Source: Rufibacter psychrotolerans
Lineage (GTDB): Bacteria > Bacteroidota > Bacteroidia > Cytophagales > Hymenobacteraceae
Direction: 5' to 3'
DNA: 64,000 nt
NCBI RefSeq assembly: GCF_016924645.1
Contig: NZ_JAFFJV010000009.1
Coordinates: 310,001-374,000, forward strand
Part shown: in pieces, positions 15,282-25,034 of the stretch
How positions within the stretch are numbered: the stretch's first letter is position 1
Layout of the letters: every line of letters begins with the position of its first letter
Made by a program: the position numbers and the translations under genes
The notes under the pieces: generated by a model
Databases searched by the model: none
Told to the model about the DNA's origin: nothing
The model's input: the letters and a program-made list of their open reading frames with translations, nothing else

Positions 15282-18200
15282 TTATTTCACTTCCTTTAGG
15301 AGTTCTTGCACGGCTACCTCCAGTTGCTGGTCTTTGCCTTTGCTCACTTGGTCATACTCGTTCATTACTTTCACGTCTGGCTCGGTCTGCAGGTTCTCCA
15401 GGTAGCGGCCCTGCACGTCTTTCACGCCCAGCGGCGGCACGCCCCAGCGCAGGCTGTTGTCCTGCAGGCTTTCCCATCCGGCAAAGGTACAGGTGCCCGG
15501 CACCGGCATGCCCACCAGCTTGCCCAGTTTCAGGTCCTGGTAGCTGAACGCGAAGCAGTGGCCGTCTGAGTAGTTGGCCTCATTGGCCAGCGCAATGCTA
15601 GGTTTGGTCCAGCGGAAGGAAGGTTCCAGGCCCACCGAGCGGTTGTCGGTGGTGTAGCTCAGGAACTGTTTGCCGCTCAGGAACATGGCCAGGTCGGCCA
15701 CCAGGTCGCCGCCGGCGTTGTTGCGCGAATCTACCACCATGCCCTTGCGGTTGGCGTACTTGCCCATCACTTCTTCGTACACGGTGCGGTAGCTGGGGTC
15801 GCTCATGTTGGGGATGTGCACGTAACCCAGCTGCCCGTTGCTGAGGCGGTCTACTTCCTCGGCGTTGCGCCGCACCCAGCGCTTGTACAGCAGGGCGTTC
15901 TCTTCGCCCGCCGTGATAGGCTTCACCGTGATTTCGCGGCGTTTTCTGGAATCAGGGTCCAAAACGGTGAGCAGCACGTTCTTGCCGGCTTTGCGGTTCA
16001 GGAACTGCGCGTAGTCTTTGTCCGGGGTGAGCGTTTCGCCGTCAATCTTCTCTATGATCATGCCGGGTTTCACGTCCAGGCCGGCTTTCTGCAGCGGGCC
16101 TTCCAGGATTACTTCTTCTATTTTAAGGCCGTTTCCGGTGAAGTTCTGGTCAAAGAACACGCCCAGCGAGGCCGTGGCATCGGCGTTGACCGGCACGTTG
16201 GAGAAGCTGGCCCCCGAGTGGGACACGTTCAGCTCGCCCAGCAGCTCGCTCAGCAGCTCAGAGAACTCATAGTTGTTGCTGATGTGCGGCAGGTACTTCT
16301 CGTAGTCGGGCTTCAAGGCCTCCCAGTTGGCCCCGTGGAAACCGGCGGTGTAGAAGGTCTTCTGGGTGCGGCGCCACACGTGTTCCAGCATGAAGGCGCG
16401 CTCGGCGGCCACGTTCAGGTTCATGTCGCCGCTGATGCTCACGTTTTCCTGTTTGTTGGCCGCAGGGTCCAGTTTGATCACCCGGCCGTCGGCCAGCAGG
16501 AAGAGGTGCTTCTGGTCTTTGTCCCAGTCCATGGTGGCGCGGTTGGCGTTGAGGGTCACCGCCATTTTGGTTTCCTTGGTGCGCAGGTTGGTGCTCCAGA
16601 GATTGTAGCCCCGCTCAAAGCGGGCCAGGTAGTAGAGCGTTTCGCCGTCTTTGGAGACAACCGCGTCTGACAGGTTAGACGAGTGCAGGGTGAGGCGGGC
16701 CTTGCGGGTTTTGAGGCCTTCCCAGTCAATGGCCAAGTCTTCGTCCTTTTTCTTCTTTTTGTCTTTCTCCTTGGCAGCTTTCTCTTCCTGTTCCTTAAGT
16801 AAGGCGTAGTCTTCCTTGCTCAGCCTGAATTTGTCATAGGCGTCTTGCGTGAGGAAAAGAGCGAATACGTCTGACTGGGCCCCGCCGCTGTTGGCCTGGG
16901 CGCGCATGCCCTCGCGGGTGCTTTGCCAGATGAGCATTTTGCCGCCTAGCATCCACTGCGGCTCAGAGTCCTGGTAGCCGCTCTCGGTGAGGTTCATGCG
17001 CTTGCCCTTGCCATCGGCGGCAATGATGCCCACCTCGCCGTTCCAGTAGCCGGGCTCCGAGAACTCAAACGAGATCCATTTGCTGTCGGGGCTCCAGGTG
17101 AAGTACAGGTCGTTGTCGCGCATGGAGAACAGCTCATTGGTGGTGAGCAGCGTGCGTACTTTCTTGTCCTTGAGGTTGTACACCTTCAGGGTCATGCGGT
17201 CTTCCACAAAGCCAATCTCCTTGCCGTCTGGCGAGAACTGGGGCTGGTAGTTTTCCTTGTCGTTGTCAATGAGGGCAGTTTCCTTGAGCAGGGTAGAGGC
17301 GTAGAAATAAGGCTCTTCCTCGCGCACCCGCTGGGTCTGGTAGATGTTCCAGCCTTTGCCGCGCTCGCTGGAGTAGAGCAGGGTCTTGCCATCGGGCGAA
17401 AAGCTCACGCTGCGTTCCTGCTCGGGGGTGTTGGTGATGCGCTTGGTGGCGGTCCCTTCCACCGCCGAGACAAACACCTCGCCGCGGTAGATAAAGGCCA
17501 CCTCCTTGCCGTTGGGCGACACCGCCAGGTCCTGCACGCCGTTGCCGGCTACCGGCACAATGCGCTCATTGTTGGTTTTGGCGTCGGCGGCGATGACCAC
17601 GTTCACTTTCCGGGGCTGCCCGTTGGCCGGCATGGTGTACAGGTCACCGTCCTGGCTGAAGCACAGCACGCCGTTGGCAGACGCGCTCAGGAACCGCACC
17701 GGGTGTTTGGTGAACTGGGTTACCTGGCTGCCGGAGGCCGGGTTGCCCACGGCCATCTTGTGCACGTTAAAGGTGCCGCTGGCCTCGCTCAGATAATAGA
17801 TGGTTTTCTCATTGTCGGCGAAAACGGGGGTACGGTCCTCGCCGGCGTAGGTGGTGAGTTTGGTGTGCTGGCCGGTTTTGGTGTCATAGCTCCAGAGGTC
17901 GCGCGCCACCGATGACACCTGGTGCTTGCGCCACTGGTTCTCGCCGCCTTTTTTGTCATGGTACAGCAGGGTCTGGCCGTTCTGGCTCAGTTTCACGTCC
18001 TCGGCGGGGGTGGTCAACACCTGCTGCACGCGGCCGCCGGTGAGGGCCACCTTGTAGAGCTCGGGCTGGTAAAATGTAGGGAATTGCCGGTTAGCGGCCG
18101 CATCCTGGCGGGCCGCCCCAAAGTACACGGTCTTGTTGTCGGGGCCCACTTCATAGGGGTACTCGTTCACCGAGTGGAAGGTCATGCGCTGCGCCTCGCC

Positions 18201-18497
18201 GCCGGTGGCCGGCAGCTGGAACAGGTCAAAGTTGCCGTAGCGGTCTGAGGCGAACACAATGGTTTTGCCGTCGCGGCTCCAGACCGGCATGAAATCGTGC
18301 GCCTCGTGGGCGGTGAGCGGAATGGCGTTGCCGCCGGCCGCCGGCACGCGGTAGAGGTCACCCTTGTAGGTGAACACAATGGTCTGCCCATCGGGCGAGA
18401 TGGCCGGGTAGCGCATCCAGGACGGTGTGTTCTGGGCTTGGGCCGCGCCCCACGCGCCCGCCAGCAAAGCCCCGGTAAAGATCAGTTTTCTTAGCAT
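15282..18497 (-). CDS. Secreted tricorn-type S41 protease
   Basis: A 1071-residue exported protease related to archaeal tricorn. It starts with a signal peptide (LIFTGALLAGAWGAAQAQ) and continues with beta-propeller repeats rich in SPDGKTI/F-type blades through about residue 580. A lysine-rich linker follows (EKAAKEKDKKKKKDEDLA), then a second propeller-like part. A PDZ-like domain lies around 780-860 (LQKAGLDVKPGMIIEKIDGE), and the S41 core is C-terminal: MVVDSRNNAGGDLVADLAMF and the probable nucleophile Ser in ANYSDGHCFA. The role is likely periplasmic degradation of peptides. The gene is monocistronic, ended by the hairpin at 15235. Confidence 0.9.
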   Translation of the reverse strand: MLRKLIFTGALLAGAWGAAQAQNTPSWMRYPAISPDGQTIVFTYKGDLYRVPAAGGNAIPLTAHEAHDFMPVWSRDGKTIVFASDRYGNFDLFQLPATGGEAQRMTFHSVNEYPYEVGPDNKTVYFGAARQDAAANRQFPTFYQPELYKVALTGGRVQQVLTTPAEDVKLSQNGQTLLYHDKKGGENQWRKHQVSSVARDLWSYDTKTGQHTKLTTYAGEDRTPVFADNEKTIYYLSEASGTFNVHKMAVGNPASGSQVTQFTKHPVRFLSASANGVLCFSQDGDLYTMPANGQPRKVNVVIAADAKTNNERIVPVAGNGVQDLAVSPNGKEVAFIYRGEVFVSAVEGTATKRITNTPEQERSVSFSPDGKTLLYSSERGKGWNIYQTQRVREEEPYFYASTLLKETALIDNDKENYQPQFSPDGKEIGFVEDRMTLKVYNLKDKKVRTLLTTNELFSMRDNDLYFTWSPDSKWISFEFSEPGYWNGEVGIIAADGKGKRMNLTESGYQDSEPQWMLGGKMLIWQSTREGMRAQANSGGAQSDVFALFLTQDAYDKFRLSKEDYALLKEQEEKAAKEKDKKKKKDEDLAIDWEGLKTRKARLTLHSSNLSDAVVSKDGETLYYLARFERGYNLWSTNLRTKETKMAVTLNANRATMDWDKDQKHLFLLADGRVIKLDPAANKQENVSISGDMNLNVAAERAFMLEHVWRRTQKTFYTAGFHGANWEALKPDYEKYLPHISNNYEFSELLSELLGELNVSHSGASFSNVPVNADATASLGVFFDQNFTGNGLKIEEVILEGPLQKAGLDVKPGMIIEKIDGETLTPDKDYAQFLNRKAGKNVLLTVLDPDSRKRREITVKPITAGEENALLYKRWVRRNAEEVDRLSNGQLGYVHIPNMSDPSYRTVYEEVMGKYANRKGMVVDSRNNAGGDLVADLAMFLSGKQFLSYTTDNRSVGLEPSFRWTKPSIALANEANYSDGHCFAFSYQDLKLGKLVGMPVPGTCTFAGWESLQDNSLRWGVPPLGVKDVQGRYLENLQTEPDVKVMNEYDQVSKGKDQQLEVAVQELLKEVK

Positions 18498-18894
18498 AGA
18501 GAGGTATAAATGCGCAGTAAGTTACGCACCGCCCCGGGCATTTGAAAGAGCGCTTTCGGTTGGTAGCGCGGCTGTTGGCCTGTTTTGGGGGCATTTTCTG
18601 GGAAACAGCCCGGAAACGGTCCCACCCGCATCTCTACCTTGAAATCGGCGCCAGCCGGATTTTGCCCGGAAACTGAAAAAGGCCCCGAAAACCCCTGAAC
18701 GGGCAGTTGTTTGGGCCTGCGCCAGAAAAGTTCCGGGATCGGGCAGATTTTAGCTTCATTATTTGTAATTAATCTAAATAGGTAGTTAGTTTGCTGCTGT
18801 TTAGAAGATGTCTAAATAACAAGGGTGGCGGGCTGACGAGTTTGCCCCCTGCTGTTTCACCCAGATGTGCCTTGTTGCTATAAACCCCTAGGTA
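18498..18894. promoter_or_regulatory. Divergent region before the TonB receptor with candidate promoter and operator
   Basis: On the plus strand TTG 18763-18765, a 20-base spacer and TTAGTTTG 18786-18793 approximate the Bacteroidota promoter (TTG, then TAnnTTTG). A perfect inverted repeat TTTAGA-N5-TCTAAA lies at 18800-18816, right at the expected transcription start, and another TCTAAAT at 18773-18779 lies inside the promoter. A degenerate palindrome (18582-18617) occupies the side near the protease start. The layout suits repression of the siderophore receptor gene by an iron regulator; the regulator is not in this window. Confidence 0.5.
18582..18617. repeat. Intergenic palindrome, degenerate copy 4
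   Basis: GTTT/AAAC ends, a GGG.C/GCCC block and an inner TTT/AAA with bulges and mismatches. It lies 5' of the protease gene and far upstream of the TonB receptor, in a divergent region. Confidence 0.4.
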
Positions 18895-21336
18895 ATGTTT
18901 AAAAAACTAACCCTCTATACTTTCTTCCTCTTCTTCTCCCAGCTTGCCTTCGCGCAGCGCCATACTTCCCTCATCAGGGGCACCATTACGCAGGAAAACG
19001 GCTCTCCCTTGGCCTACGCCACCGTGGCGCTGGTAGGCACCGCCTACGGCACCTCCACCACCGAGACCGGTGCGTATGAAATCAGGCCCCTGGCCGAAGG
19101 TACCTACCAGATCAGGGTTTCCATGATCGGGTTCCAGACCGTAGACCAGAAGTTTCAGCTGCAGAGCAACCAGGAACTGGAGCTTTCGTTTGTGCTTCGC
19201 CCGGTTTCCAATGAAATTAAGCAGGTAGAGGTGTTTGGCGAACGCGAAAAGCAGCCCGATAAACTGGACGCCATCACCCGCCTTCCCCTCAAACCCATTG
19301 ACCAGATCCAGTCCATCTCAGTGATCTCTGACCGATTGATTGAGCAACAAGGTGCTTTAACGGTGATGGAAGCGGCCCGCAACGTGCCCGGCGTGTATAC
19401 CTACGCCACCTACGGCGGGGTGCGCGAGAGTATCTCGTCGCGCGGGTTCCGGGGCATCCCCACCCTGAAGAACGGCGTGCGGGTCCTCACCGATTTCCGG
19501 GGCATGGGTTTCTCCACTGATATGCAAGGCGTGGAAAGCATCCAGGTACTGAAAGGTGCCTCTTCCATTACCATGGGCACGGCCACCGACCTGGGCGGCC
19601 CCGGCGGAATTGTGAACGTGGTCACCAAAACGCCCAAGTTTGAGAATGCCGGGCAGGCCTCTTTGCGGGTGGGTAGCTTTGGCCTGGTGCGGCCCACGTT
19701 TGACGTGCAGGGCGTGCTGAACGAGACCAACACCCTGGCGTTCCGGATCAACGGCGCCTACGAGACCGGCGGCAAGTTCCGCGACCACATGACCAAGGAA
19801 TCGTTCTACGTGAACCCGTCGCTGGCCTGGCGGCCAGACGCCAAAACCTCGGTGGTGCTGGAGATGGACTACTACAACAACAACCAGACCATTGACGCCG
19901 GTACCGTGAACCTGAGCGTGGGCAACAAAGAAAACCAGATCTATGACCTGCCCCGTGACCGGTTCCTGGGGTTTGAGTCAGACATTTCCACGGTGAAACA
20001 CACCACCTTTGCCGCCCGGGTGAAACGCGACCTGACGGACAAGATCTACCTGCGGGCCGCCTTCTTTAGGTCTAACTATGACTCAGACGCCATCCGTACT
20101 TCGCTGGCCCCGGTAAAGACCGATGCCAGCAAGGGAATCAATGTTGACCAGGTAAACATCTACAACCGCTCCATTGCCCACAACCAGGCCCGCTTTGACA
20201 AAAGCAGCGTGTTCCAAGTGGATTTAGTGGGGGCCGATGTACAGTCTGGCTTTATTAAACACACCTTCCAGGTTGGGTTTGACTACCGCACCATTGACCT
20301 GGAAGAGCCCGTGTTCAACTCCATTGCCGTAGACCAGATCAACGTGCTGGATCCAGCCACCATCACCAATACCTTGCCCGCCAACATCGCCAATTTCCAG
20401 CGCACCGGCGGCACACACTCCTTTGACACCCGTCTGGGCCTTACCCTGCAGGATGTGATTCAACTAGCGCCTTGGGTGAGGTTGTACGGCGGGGTGCGCT
20501 ACAGCACCACCCAGACCAGTACGCCAGAGGGCTCCAGAATTGAGCGCTCTAACTTCTGGAATCCGCTGGCCGGCGTTTTGTTCACCGTGCGGGAAGGAAT
20601 CAACGTGTTTGGCTCTTACACCAACAGCACCAACCCCAGAACCGCCTCGGTGGTGGATGTGAACGGCAACGCCCTGGGCGCGGAGCGCATTGACCAGTAC
20701 GAGGCCGGCGTGAAGACGTCTTGGTTCCATGACCGGCTCAGATTCAACCTCACGCTGTTCCAGATCAACAACAAAGACATGAACCTGCAGGTGTTCAGGG
20801 TAGACGAGAGCGGCGCGGTGGTAGCGGCCGGCTATTACACCAAAGGCGGCAACGATGAGCGCAAAGGGGCCGAGGTGGAGTTAACGGGCCGCGTGCTGCC
20901 CAACCTGGAACTGGTGGCCGGTTACGCTTACATTGATGCCCAATACAAAGAACATACTACCTTTGTGCCCGGCTCGGCGCCTAACAACACCCCCAAGCAT
21001 ACGTTCAATGCCTGGGCCAACTACTCGGTGCTGGAAGGGGCGCTTAGAGGCCTGAACGTGGGACTGGGCACCTACTACCTGGGCAAACGTCCATACAACG
21101 ACTGGACCCTGCCCGGAGTGCAGTACCACAACATTGACCCTAACACCGCGCCCTGGTACAACAAGGCCTACACTCTGGTGAATGCGCAGTTAGGCTATGA
21201 GTTCCAGGAGCATTGGGGCGTGCGGGTGCTGTTCAACAACATCTTTGACAAAGTGGGGTATGATGCCTACCGGTCTAACTTTATTGACCGCATCCAGCCC
21301 CGCAATTTCTCAGGAACCGTTACGTACCGCTTTTAG
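18895..21336 (+). CDS. TonB-dependent siderophore receptor
   Basis: An 813-residue outer-membrane receptor. Signal peptide LYTFFLFFSQLAFAQ; then a carboxypeptidase-regulatory-like domain (about 25-105, GSPLAYATVALVGTAYGTST); a plug domain with the siderophore-receptor pattern (SISVISDRLIEQQGALTVME, then SRGFRGIPTLKNGVR, and IQVLKGASSITMGTATDLGG); and a 22-strand-type barrel ending in the terminal phenylalanine TVTYRF. The plug features resemble hydroxamate siderophore receptors (FhuE/FoxA-like). A PepSY membrane protein follows 90 bases downstream on the same strand, a common partner that may reduce or release iron. A candidate iron-responsive operator lies upstream at 18800. Confidence 0.93.
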   Translation: MFKKLTLYTFFLFFSQLAFAQRHTSLIRGTITQENGSPLAYATVALVGTAYGTSTTETGAYEIRPLAEGTYQIRVSMIGFQTVDQKFQLQSNQELELSFVLRPVSNEIKQVEVFGEREKQPDKLDAITRLPLKPIDQIQSISVISDRLIEQQGALTVMEAARNVPGVYTYATYGGVRESISSRGFRGIPTLKNGVRVLTDFRGMGFSTDMQGVESIQVLKGASSITMGTATDLGGPGGIVNVVTKTPKFENAGQASLRVGSFGLVRPTFDVQGVLNETNTLAFRINGAYETGGKFRDHMTKESFYVNPSLAWRPDAKTSVVLEMDYYNNNQTIDAGTVNLSVGNKENQIYDLPRDRFLGFESDISTVKHTTFAARVKRDLTDKIYLRAAFFRSNYDSDAIRTSLAPVKTDASKGINVDQVNIYNRSIAHNQARFDKSSVFQVDLVGADVQSGFIKHTFQVGFDYRTIDLEEPVFNSIAVDQINVLDPATITNTLPANIANFQRTGGTHSFDTRLGLTLQDVIQLAPWVRLYGGVRYSTTQTSTPEGSRIERSNFWNPLAGVLFTVREGINVFGSYTNSTNPRTASVVDVNGNALGAERIDQYEAGVKTSWFHDRLRFNLTLFQINNKDMNLQVFRVDESGAVVAAGYYTKGGNDERKGAEVELTGRVLPNLELVAGYAYIDAQYKEHTTFVPGSAPNNTPKHTFNAWANYSVLEGALRGLNVGLGTYYLGKRPYNDWTLPGVQYHNIDPNTAPWYNKAYTLVNAQLGYEFQEHWGVRVLFNNIFDKVGYDAYRSNFIDRIQPRNFSGTVTYRF

Positions 21337-21426
21337 GTTAGCAGACAGATACACTTGATCTCCCGGCAGTAGGCAAACCGCGCTCCCTGCCGGGAGCAGC
21401 AGCAGCAACCACTTATAAGATCCTAT

Positions 21427-22722
21427 ATGAAAAAGGAGTTCACCTGGCGAAAATTGTTCAACGACCTTCACCTATGGCTGGGGCTGGCCAGCGGTTTGGT
21501 GTTGTTTGTGGTGTGCCTCACCGGCACCCTCTTCACGTTCCACACCGAGATAGAGGAGGCGCTGGAGCCGCAGAAGTATGAGGTGCAGGTGCCGGCCAAC
21601 GCCGTGGCCCTTAGCCCAGATGAACTCACTGCCCAGTTGCAAACCAGCCAGAAAGGCAAGGTAACCGCCCTGCAGATCTCGCAAGACCCCACCAAGCCGT
21701 ATCGCCTTACCCTCAAGAAAGAAGGCGGTGAGAAAGGCGGAAAAGGCAAAGGCGAGCAAGCCAAAAGTGCCGCCGGCCCCGCTGCCGCAAAAGGAGGGGA
21801 AGGCAAGAAGGGCGGACCCGGCGGGAAAGGTGGTTCCGGTGGCGGCCGCGGCACCACGTACCTGGTAGACCAGTACACCGGCGAGGTAAAAGGCACCACC
21901 GAAGGGCCCGCCAGCGAGTTCTTTCACACTGTGGAAGGCCTGCACCGCACCCTCATGGTGAAAGCCGAGCCCGGCACCCTGAACTGGGGCAAGATTGTGG
22001 TGGGCGCTGCAACCATCATCTTCGTGTTCATCATTCTCTCCGGCTTGGTGATCTGGTTCCCTAAAAAGCTCAAGAACTGGAAGCAGGGCCTCAAGATCAA
22101 AACCAGCGGCAACTGGAAGCGCCTCAACCATGACCTGCACAATACCCTGGGGTTCTATTCTTCGTTCCTGCTGCTCATCATGGCCCTTACTGGCCTGTGC
22201 TGGTCTTTTGAATGGTACCGCGACGGGGCCAGTGCCTTGCTGGGAGACAAGATCTTCAAGCAGCGCGCCGAAAAGCCCCTGAACTCAGACCCGGCCGGGT
22301 TCGCCGCCCAGAAGCCTACCCTGGCAGAGATGATCGCCATTGCCGACGGTCTTCTGCCCTATGAAGGAAACTACCGCATCTCGTTGCCCCCAGACTCCGC
22401 CGCCGCCGTGGTGCTGAACAAAACCCAGAGCGGGTTCTTTACCCTGGCCGCCTCTGACAAGGTCCAGCTGGACCAGTACACTGGCAAAGCCCTCAAGGTA
22501 GAGAAGTTTGAAGACAAGAAGCTGAACGAGCAGATTGCCGCCTCTGTGCGGGGGCTGCACCTGGGCGAGATCTTCGGCACCTTCTCCAAGATCATCTATT
22601 TCATCTCCTGCCTGATTGCCACCAGCTTGCCCATCACGGGAACGCTGATCTGGTGGAACAAGCTCAAGAAAAAATCGGCCAAGCAAGTAGCCACCCGTCG
22701 GCCAGCGGTCTCTAAAGTATAG
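21427..22722 (+). CDS. PepSY-associated membrane protein, likely iron-siderophore reductase partner
   Basis: A 431-residue inner-membrane protein with four clear membrane segments (about 15-38, 190-210, 238-260, 385-405) and paired histidines in HDLHNTLGFYSS and FHTVEGLHRTL, as in the PepSY-TM family, several members of which reduce ferric siderophores with haem. Between residues 97 and 142 in the periplasmic part there is an insert made almost only of Gly, Lys, Glu and Ala (for example KKGGPGGKGGSGGG). It lies 90 bases after the TonB receptor gene and the pair ends at a strong terminator at 22827, so they are probably an operon. Confidence 0.88.
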   Translation: MKKEFTWRKLFNDLHLWLGLASGLVLFVVCLTGTLFTFHTEIEEALEPQKYEVQVPANAVALSPDELTAQLQTSQKGKVTALQISQDPTKPYRLTLKKEGGEKGGKGKGEQAKSAAGPAAAKGGEGKKGGPGGKGGSGGGRGTTYLVDQYTGEVKGTTEGPASEFFHTVEGLHRTLMVKAEPGTLNWGKIVVGAATIIFVFIILSGLVIWFPKKLKNWKQGLKIKTSGNWKRLNHDLHNTLGFYSSFLLLIMALTGLCWSFEWYRDGASALLGDKIFKQRAEKPLNSDPAGFAAQKPTLAEMIAIADGLLPYEGNYRISLPPDSAAAVVLNKTQSGFFTLAASDKVQLDQYTGKALKVEKFEDKKLNEQIAASVRGLHLGEIFGTFSKIIYFISCLIATSLPITGTLIWWNKLKKKSAKQVATRRPAVSKV

Positions 22723-22735
22723 GACCCCGGGTCTT

Positions 22736-22766
22736 TTCGGGCCGATTTTCAGAAAACGGCCCCGAA
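22736..22766. repeat. Intergenic palindrome, family copy 5
   Basis: TTCGGGCCG pairs with CGGCCCCGAA with one bulged base, and an inner TTTT/AAAA closes around CAG. It starts 14 bases after the PepSY gene stop and precedes the classical terminator at 22827. Confidence 0.65.
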
Positions 22767-22826
22767 TCGCATTCTGCGGTAAGTATGTGCCAGCTGCCGC
22801 AGGATTTCAGTGTAACGTCAAATGCA

Positions 22827-22859
22827 AAAGGGCTTGAACCACCGGTTCAAGCCCTTTTT
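22827..22859 (+). terminator. Intrinsic terminator of the TonB receptor/PepSY operon
   Basis: A perfect 14-bp stem (22827-22840 with 22844-22857) around a three-base loop ACC, followed by TTTTT on the plus strand. Confidence 0.88.
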
Positions 22860-23161
22860 GATTGGGTGTTCAGTCAATCTGAATTAACTGTAAATCAACC
22901 TGGAGAACTCAGGCAAGCAACCACCTGCAAGAATCACCAACTTCTGACTACTCCTATTGATTACCTACTAACGAAGCCCTTCCAAAGCACTTTTTATCGT
23001 CATCCTGAAGGTCCCTTTGGATTCCCCATTTTGTTATCCTGAAAGGATCTTGTGGGCCAGCGGTAGTAATGCTAGTTCAGCGCCGGCCTGTTTCGCCCAA
23101 AAAATCCTTTACAGCATAACCTACAAGTGACTAGCCATTCAACGGTATCCAGCCTTACCCG
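22860..23161. other. Non-coding stretch with repeated ATCCTGAA motif
   Basis: About 300 bases with no gene. TCATCCTGAAGG near 23001 and TTATCCTGAAAGGATCTTG near 23035 are two versions of the same short motif; similar sequences recur between genes in many Bacteroidota genomes, from memory. Nothing else was found. Confidence 0.35.
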
Positions 23162-23195
23162 TTTCCGGGCTGATTTTTCAGAATCAGCCCGGAAA
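23162..23195. repeat. Intergenic palindrome, family copy 6 (perfect)
   Basis: A perfect 14-bp stem: TTTCCGGGCTGATT (23162-23175) and AATCAGCCCGGAAA (23182-23195) around TTTCAG. It lies 11 bases beyond the stop of the minus-strand amidase gene. Confidence 0.75.
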
Positions 23196-23205
23196 TAAGC
23201 ATGGG

Positions 23206-24870
23206 TTATGAAGGCGTAGCAGTCTTCAGGAACTGGGGCGCCTTGCGGTTCTGCGAGACCTGCTCGTAGGCGTAGGCGATGGCCAGCAACTGAGGCTCTG
23301 AGTACGCTCTCCCGAAGAACGAGAGCCCGATAGGAAGGCCCTGCACCTGGCCCATGGGCACCGTGATGTGCGGGTATCCCGAAAGGGCCGCCGGGGTAGA
23401 CAACCCGTACCCCGTGAAGGAATCGCCGTTCACCAGGTCAATGCACCACGATGGGCCGTAGGTAGGTCCGGTAATGGCGTCCAGTTTGTTGTCCTGCATG
23501 ATCTTGTCAATGGCGGCCCGCGAACCAGGTACCTGCTTGGCCAGCGCCTCCTTGTATTCCTTGGTGTTCAGGTCGCCCAGTTTATCAGACATTTCCAGGA
23601 TTTCCTGCTTAAAGAAAGGCATGGACTCAGCGGCGTGCTGCTTGTTGTATTCAATCACGTCGCGGAGCGATTTCACCCGGGCGTTGGCAGAAGCCAGGTA
23701 CTTGTTCACGCCGTCTTTGAACTCATATTGCAGAATCTTGAAGCTGCTGCCAGACACTTCCCTTATTTTCTTCACCACTTCCACTTCCACAATGGTAGCG
23801 CCTTTGCTCTTGAGCTGGTCCAACGCTTTCTGCAGGAGGGCGTCAATGGCCACGTGGCCCTGCATGAACGACTTCTCCACGCCAATGCGCTTGCCCTGCA
23901 GGGCGTTGGCATCCAGAAACCGGGTGTAGTCCTGGTGCGCCTTGCCTGAGCTTTCCTTGGTGACGGCATCGGCGGGGTCTACGCCGGCCAGCACACCCAG
24001 GAGAACGGCGGCATCGGTCACCGTTCTGGCAAGGGGTCCGGCGGTGTCCTGCGTGTGGGAGATGGGGATAATGCCCGTACGGCTCACCAGGCCAACGGTG
24101 GGTTTGAGACCCACCACACCGCTCACCGCCGCCGGGCACACAATAGAGCCGTTGGTCTCGGTGCCCACTGTTACGGCGCACAGGTTAGCCGACACGGCTA
24201 CCCCGGAGCCCGAGCTGGAGCCGCAGGGCGTGCGGTCCAGTACGTAGGCATTGCGGGTCTGGCCGCCGCGGCCGCTCCAGCCGCTGGAGGAGTTGGTGGA
24301 CCGGAAATTGGCCCATTCGCTCAGGTTGGTCTTCCCGATGATCACCGCCCCGGCGTTGCGCAGCTGCGTGACAATGAAGGCATCTTTGGCCGCTTTGTTG
24401 TCGGCCAGGGCCAGGGCGCCGGCCGAGGTAGACATTTTATCGTGGGTGTCAATGTTGTCCTTGACCATGACCGGAATGCCGTGCAGCGGCCCGCGTACCT
24501 TGCCTGCTTTGCGTTCCTGGTCCAGGGCCTCGGCAATCTGCAGGGCGTCTGGGTTCACCTCAATCACCGATTTCAGCTTGGGTCCGCTCTGGTCCACTGC
24601 CTGGATGCGATCCAGGTACAGCTGCGTGATGGCTTTTGAAGTGAGTTCCCCAGACTGCATTTTGCGCTGTAGTTCCTGAATGGTCACCTCGTTCAGCTGA
24701 AACTCCGTGGGCGAAGCATTGGCAGCGGTGGCCGGCGTAGGGGCCGGGGCGGTGTCCTGGTTGGGTGGGGTGGCAGAAGTAGTAGGGGCGGTGGCGCAGG
24801 CCCCCAGGCCTAAGGCCGAAACGGTGATGCCGGCCAGAGAGCCTGTTCGTAAGAAGTTGCGTCTGTTCAT
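23206..24870 (-). CDS. Tat-exported amidase, predicted lipoprotein
   Basis: The start is ATG 24870, giving 554 residues and the twin-arginine signal [20 protein letters not shown] with lipobox cysteine 25 (GLGAC); the upstream open frame has no such sense. A Pro/Ala/Thr linker to about residue 54 precedes an amidase-signature domain. The Ser-cisSer-Lys triad is visible: Lys137 (PVMVKDN), the cis-serine in CGSSSGSG (about 218-219) and the nucleophile Ser242 (TNGSIVCPA). These enzymes hydrolyse amides; the natural substrate is unknown. It is divergent from the DmpA-type peptidase gene and ends at the palindrome 23162-23195. Confidence 0.9.
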   Translation of the reverse strand: MNRRNFLRTGSLAGITVSALGLGACATAPTTSATPPNQDTAPAPTPATAANASPTEFQLNEVTIQELQRKMQSGELTSKAITQLYLDRIQAVDQSGPKLKSVIEVNPDALQIAEALDQERKAGKVRGPLHGIPVMVKDNIDTHDKMSTSAGALALADNKAAKDAFIVTQLRNAGAVIIGKTNLSEWANFRSTNSSSGWSGRGGQTRNAYVLDRTPCGSSSGSGVAVSANLCAVTVGTETNGSIVCPAAVSGVVGLKPTVGLVSRTGIIPISHTQDTAGPLARTVTDAAVLLGVLAGVDPADAVTKESSGKAHQDYTRFLDANALQGKRIGVEKSFMQGHVAIDALLQKALDQLKSKGATIVEVEVVKKIREVSGSSFKILQYEFKDGVNKYLASANARVKSLRDVIEYNKQHAAESMPFFKQEILEMSDKLGDLNTKEYKEALAKQVPGSRAAIDKIMQDNKLDAITGPTYGPSWCIDLVNGDSFTGYGLSTPAALSGYPHITVPMGQVQGLPIGLSFFGRAYSEPQLLAIAYAYEQVSQNRKAPQFLKTATPS

Positions 24871-25034
24871 TCGTATGGATTTTGTAGAAAGATACTCTAA
24901 AGCGGCAGAAAATAAAATGCCTTTTGGGCCCCTTTTTCCCGATTTAAGGCAAAACCGGCGGCAGGGGAACGCACCCTGGCATGGGATAATTGGAACAGAA
25001 CCAATAGATTTACCCCTGTAACCACGCACCGCCC

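Noticed and set aside
22785..23042. Open frame of 85 codons after the PepSY gene
   Set aside because: It runs through the terminator hairpin and the ATCCTGAA repeats; not a gene.
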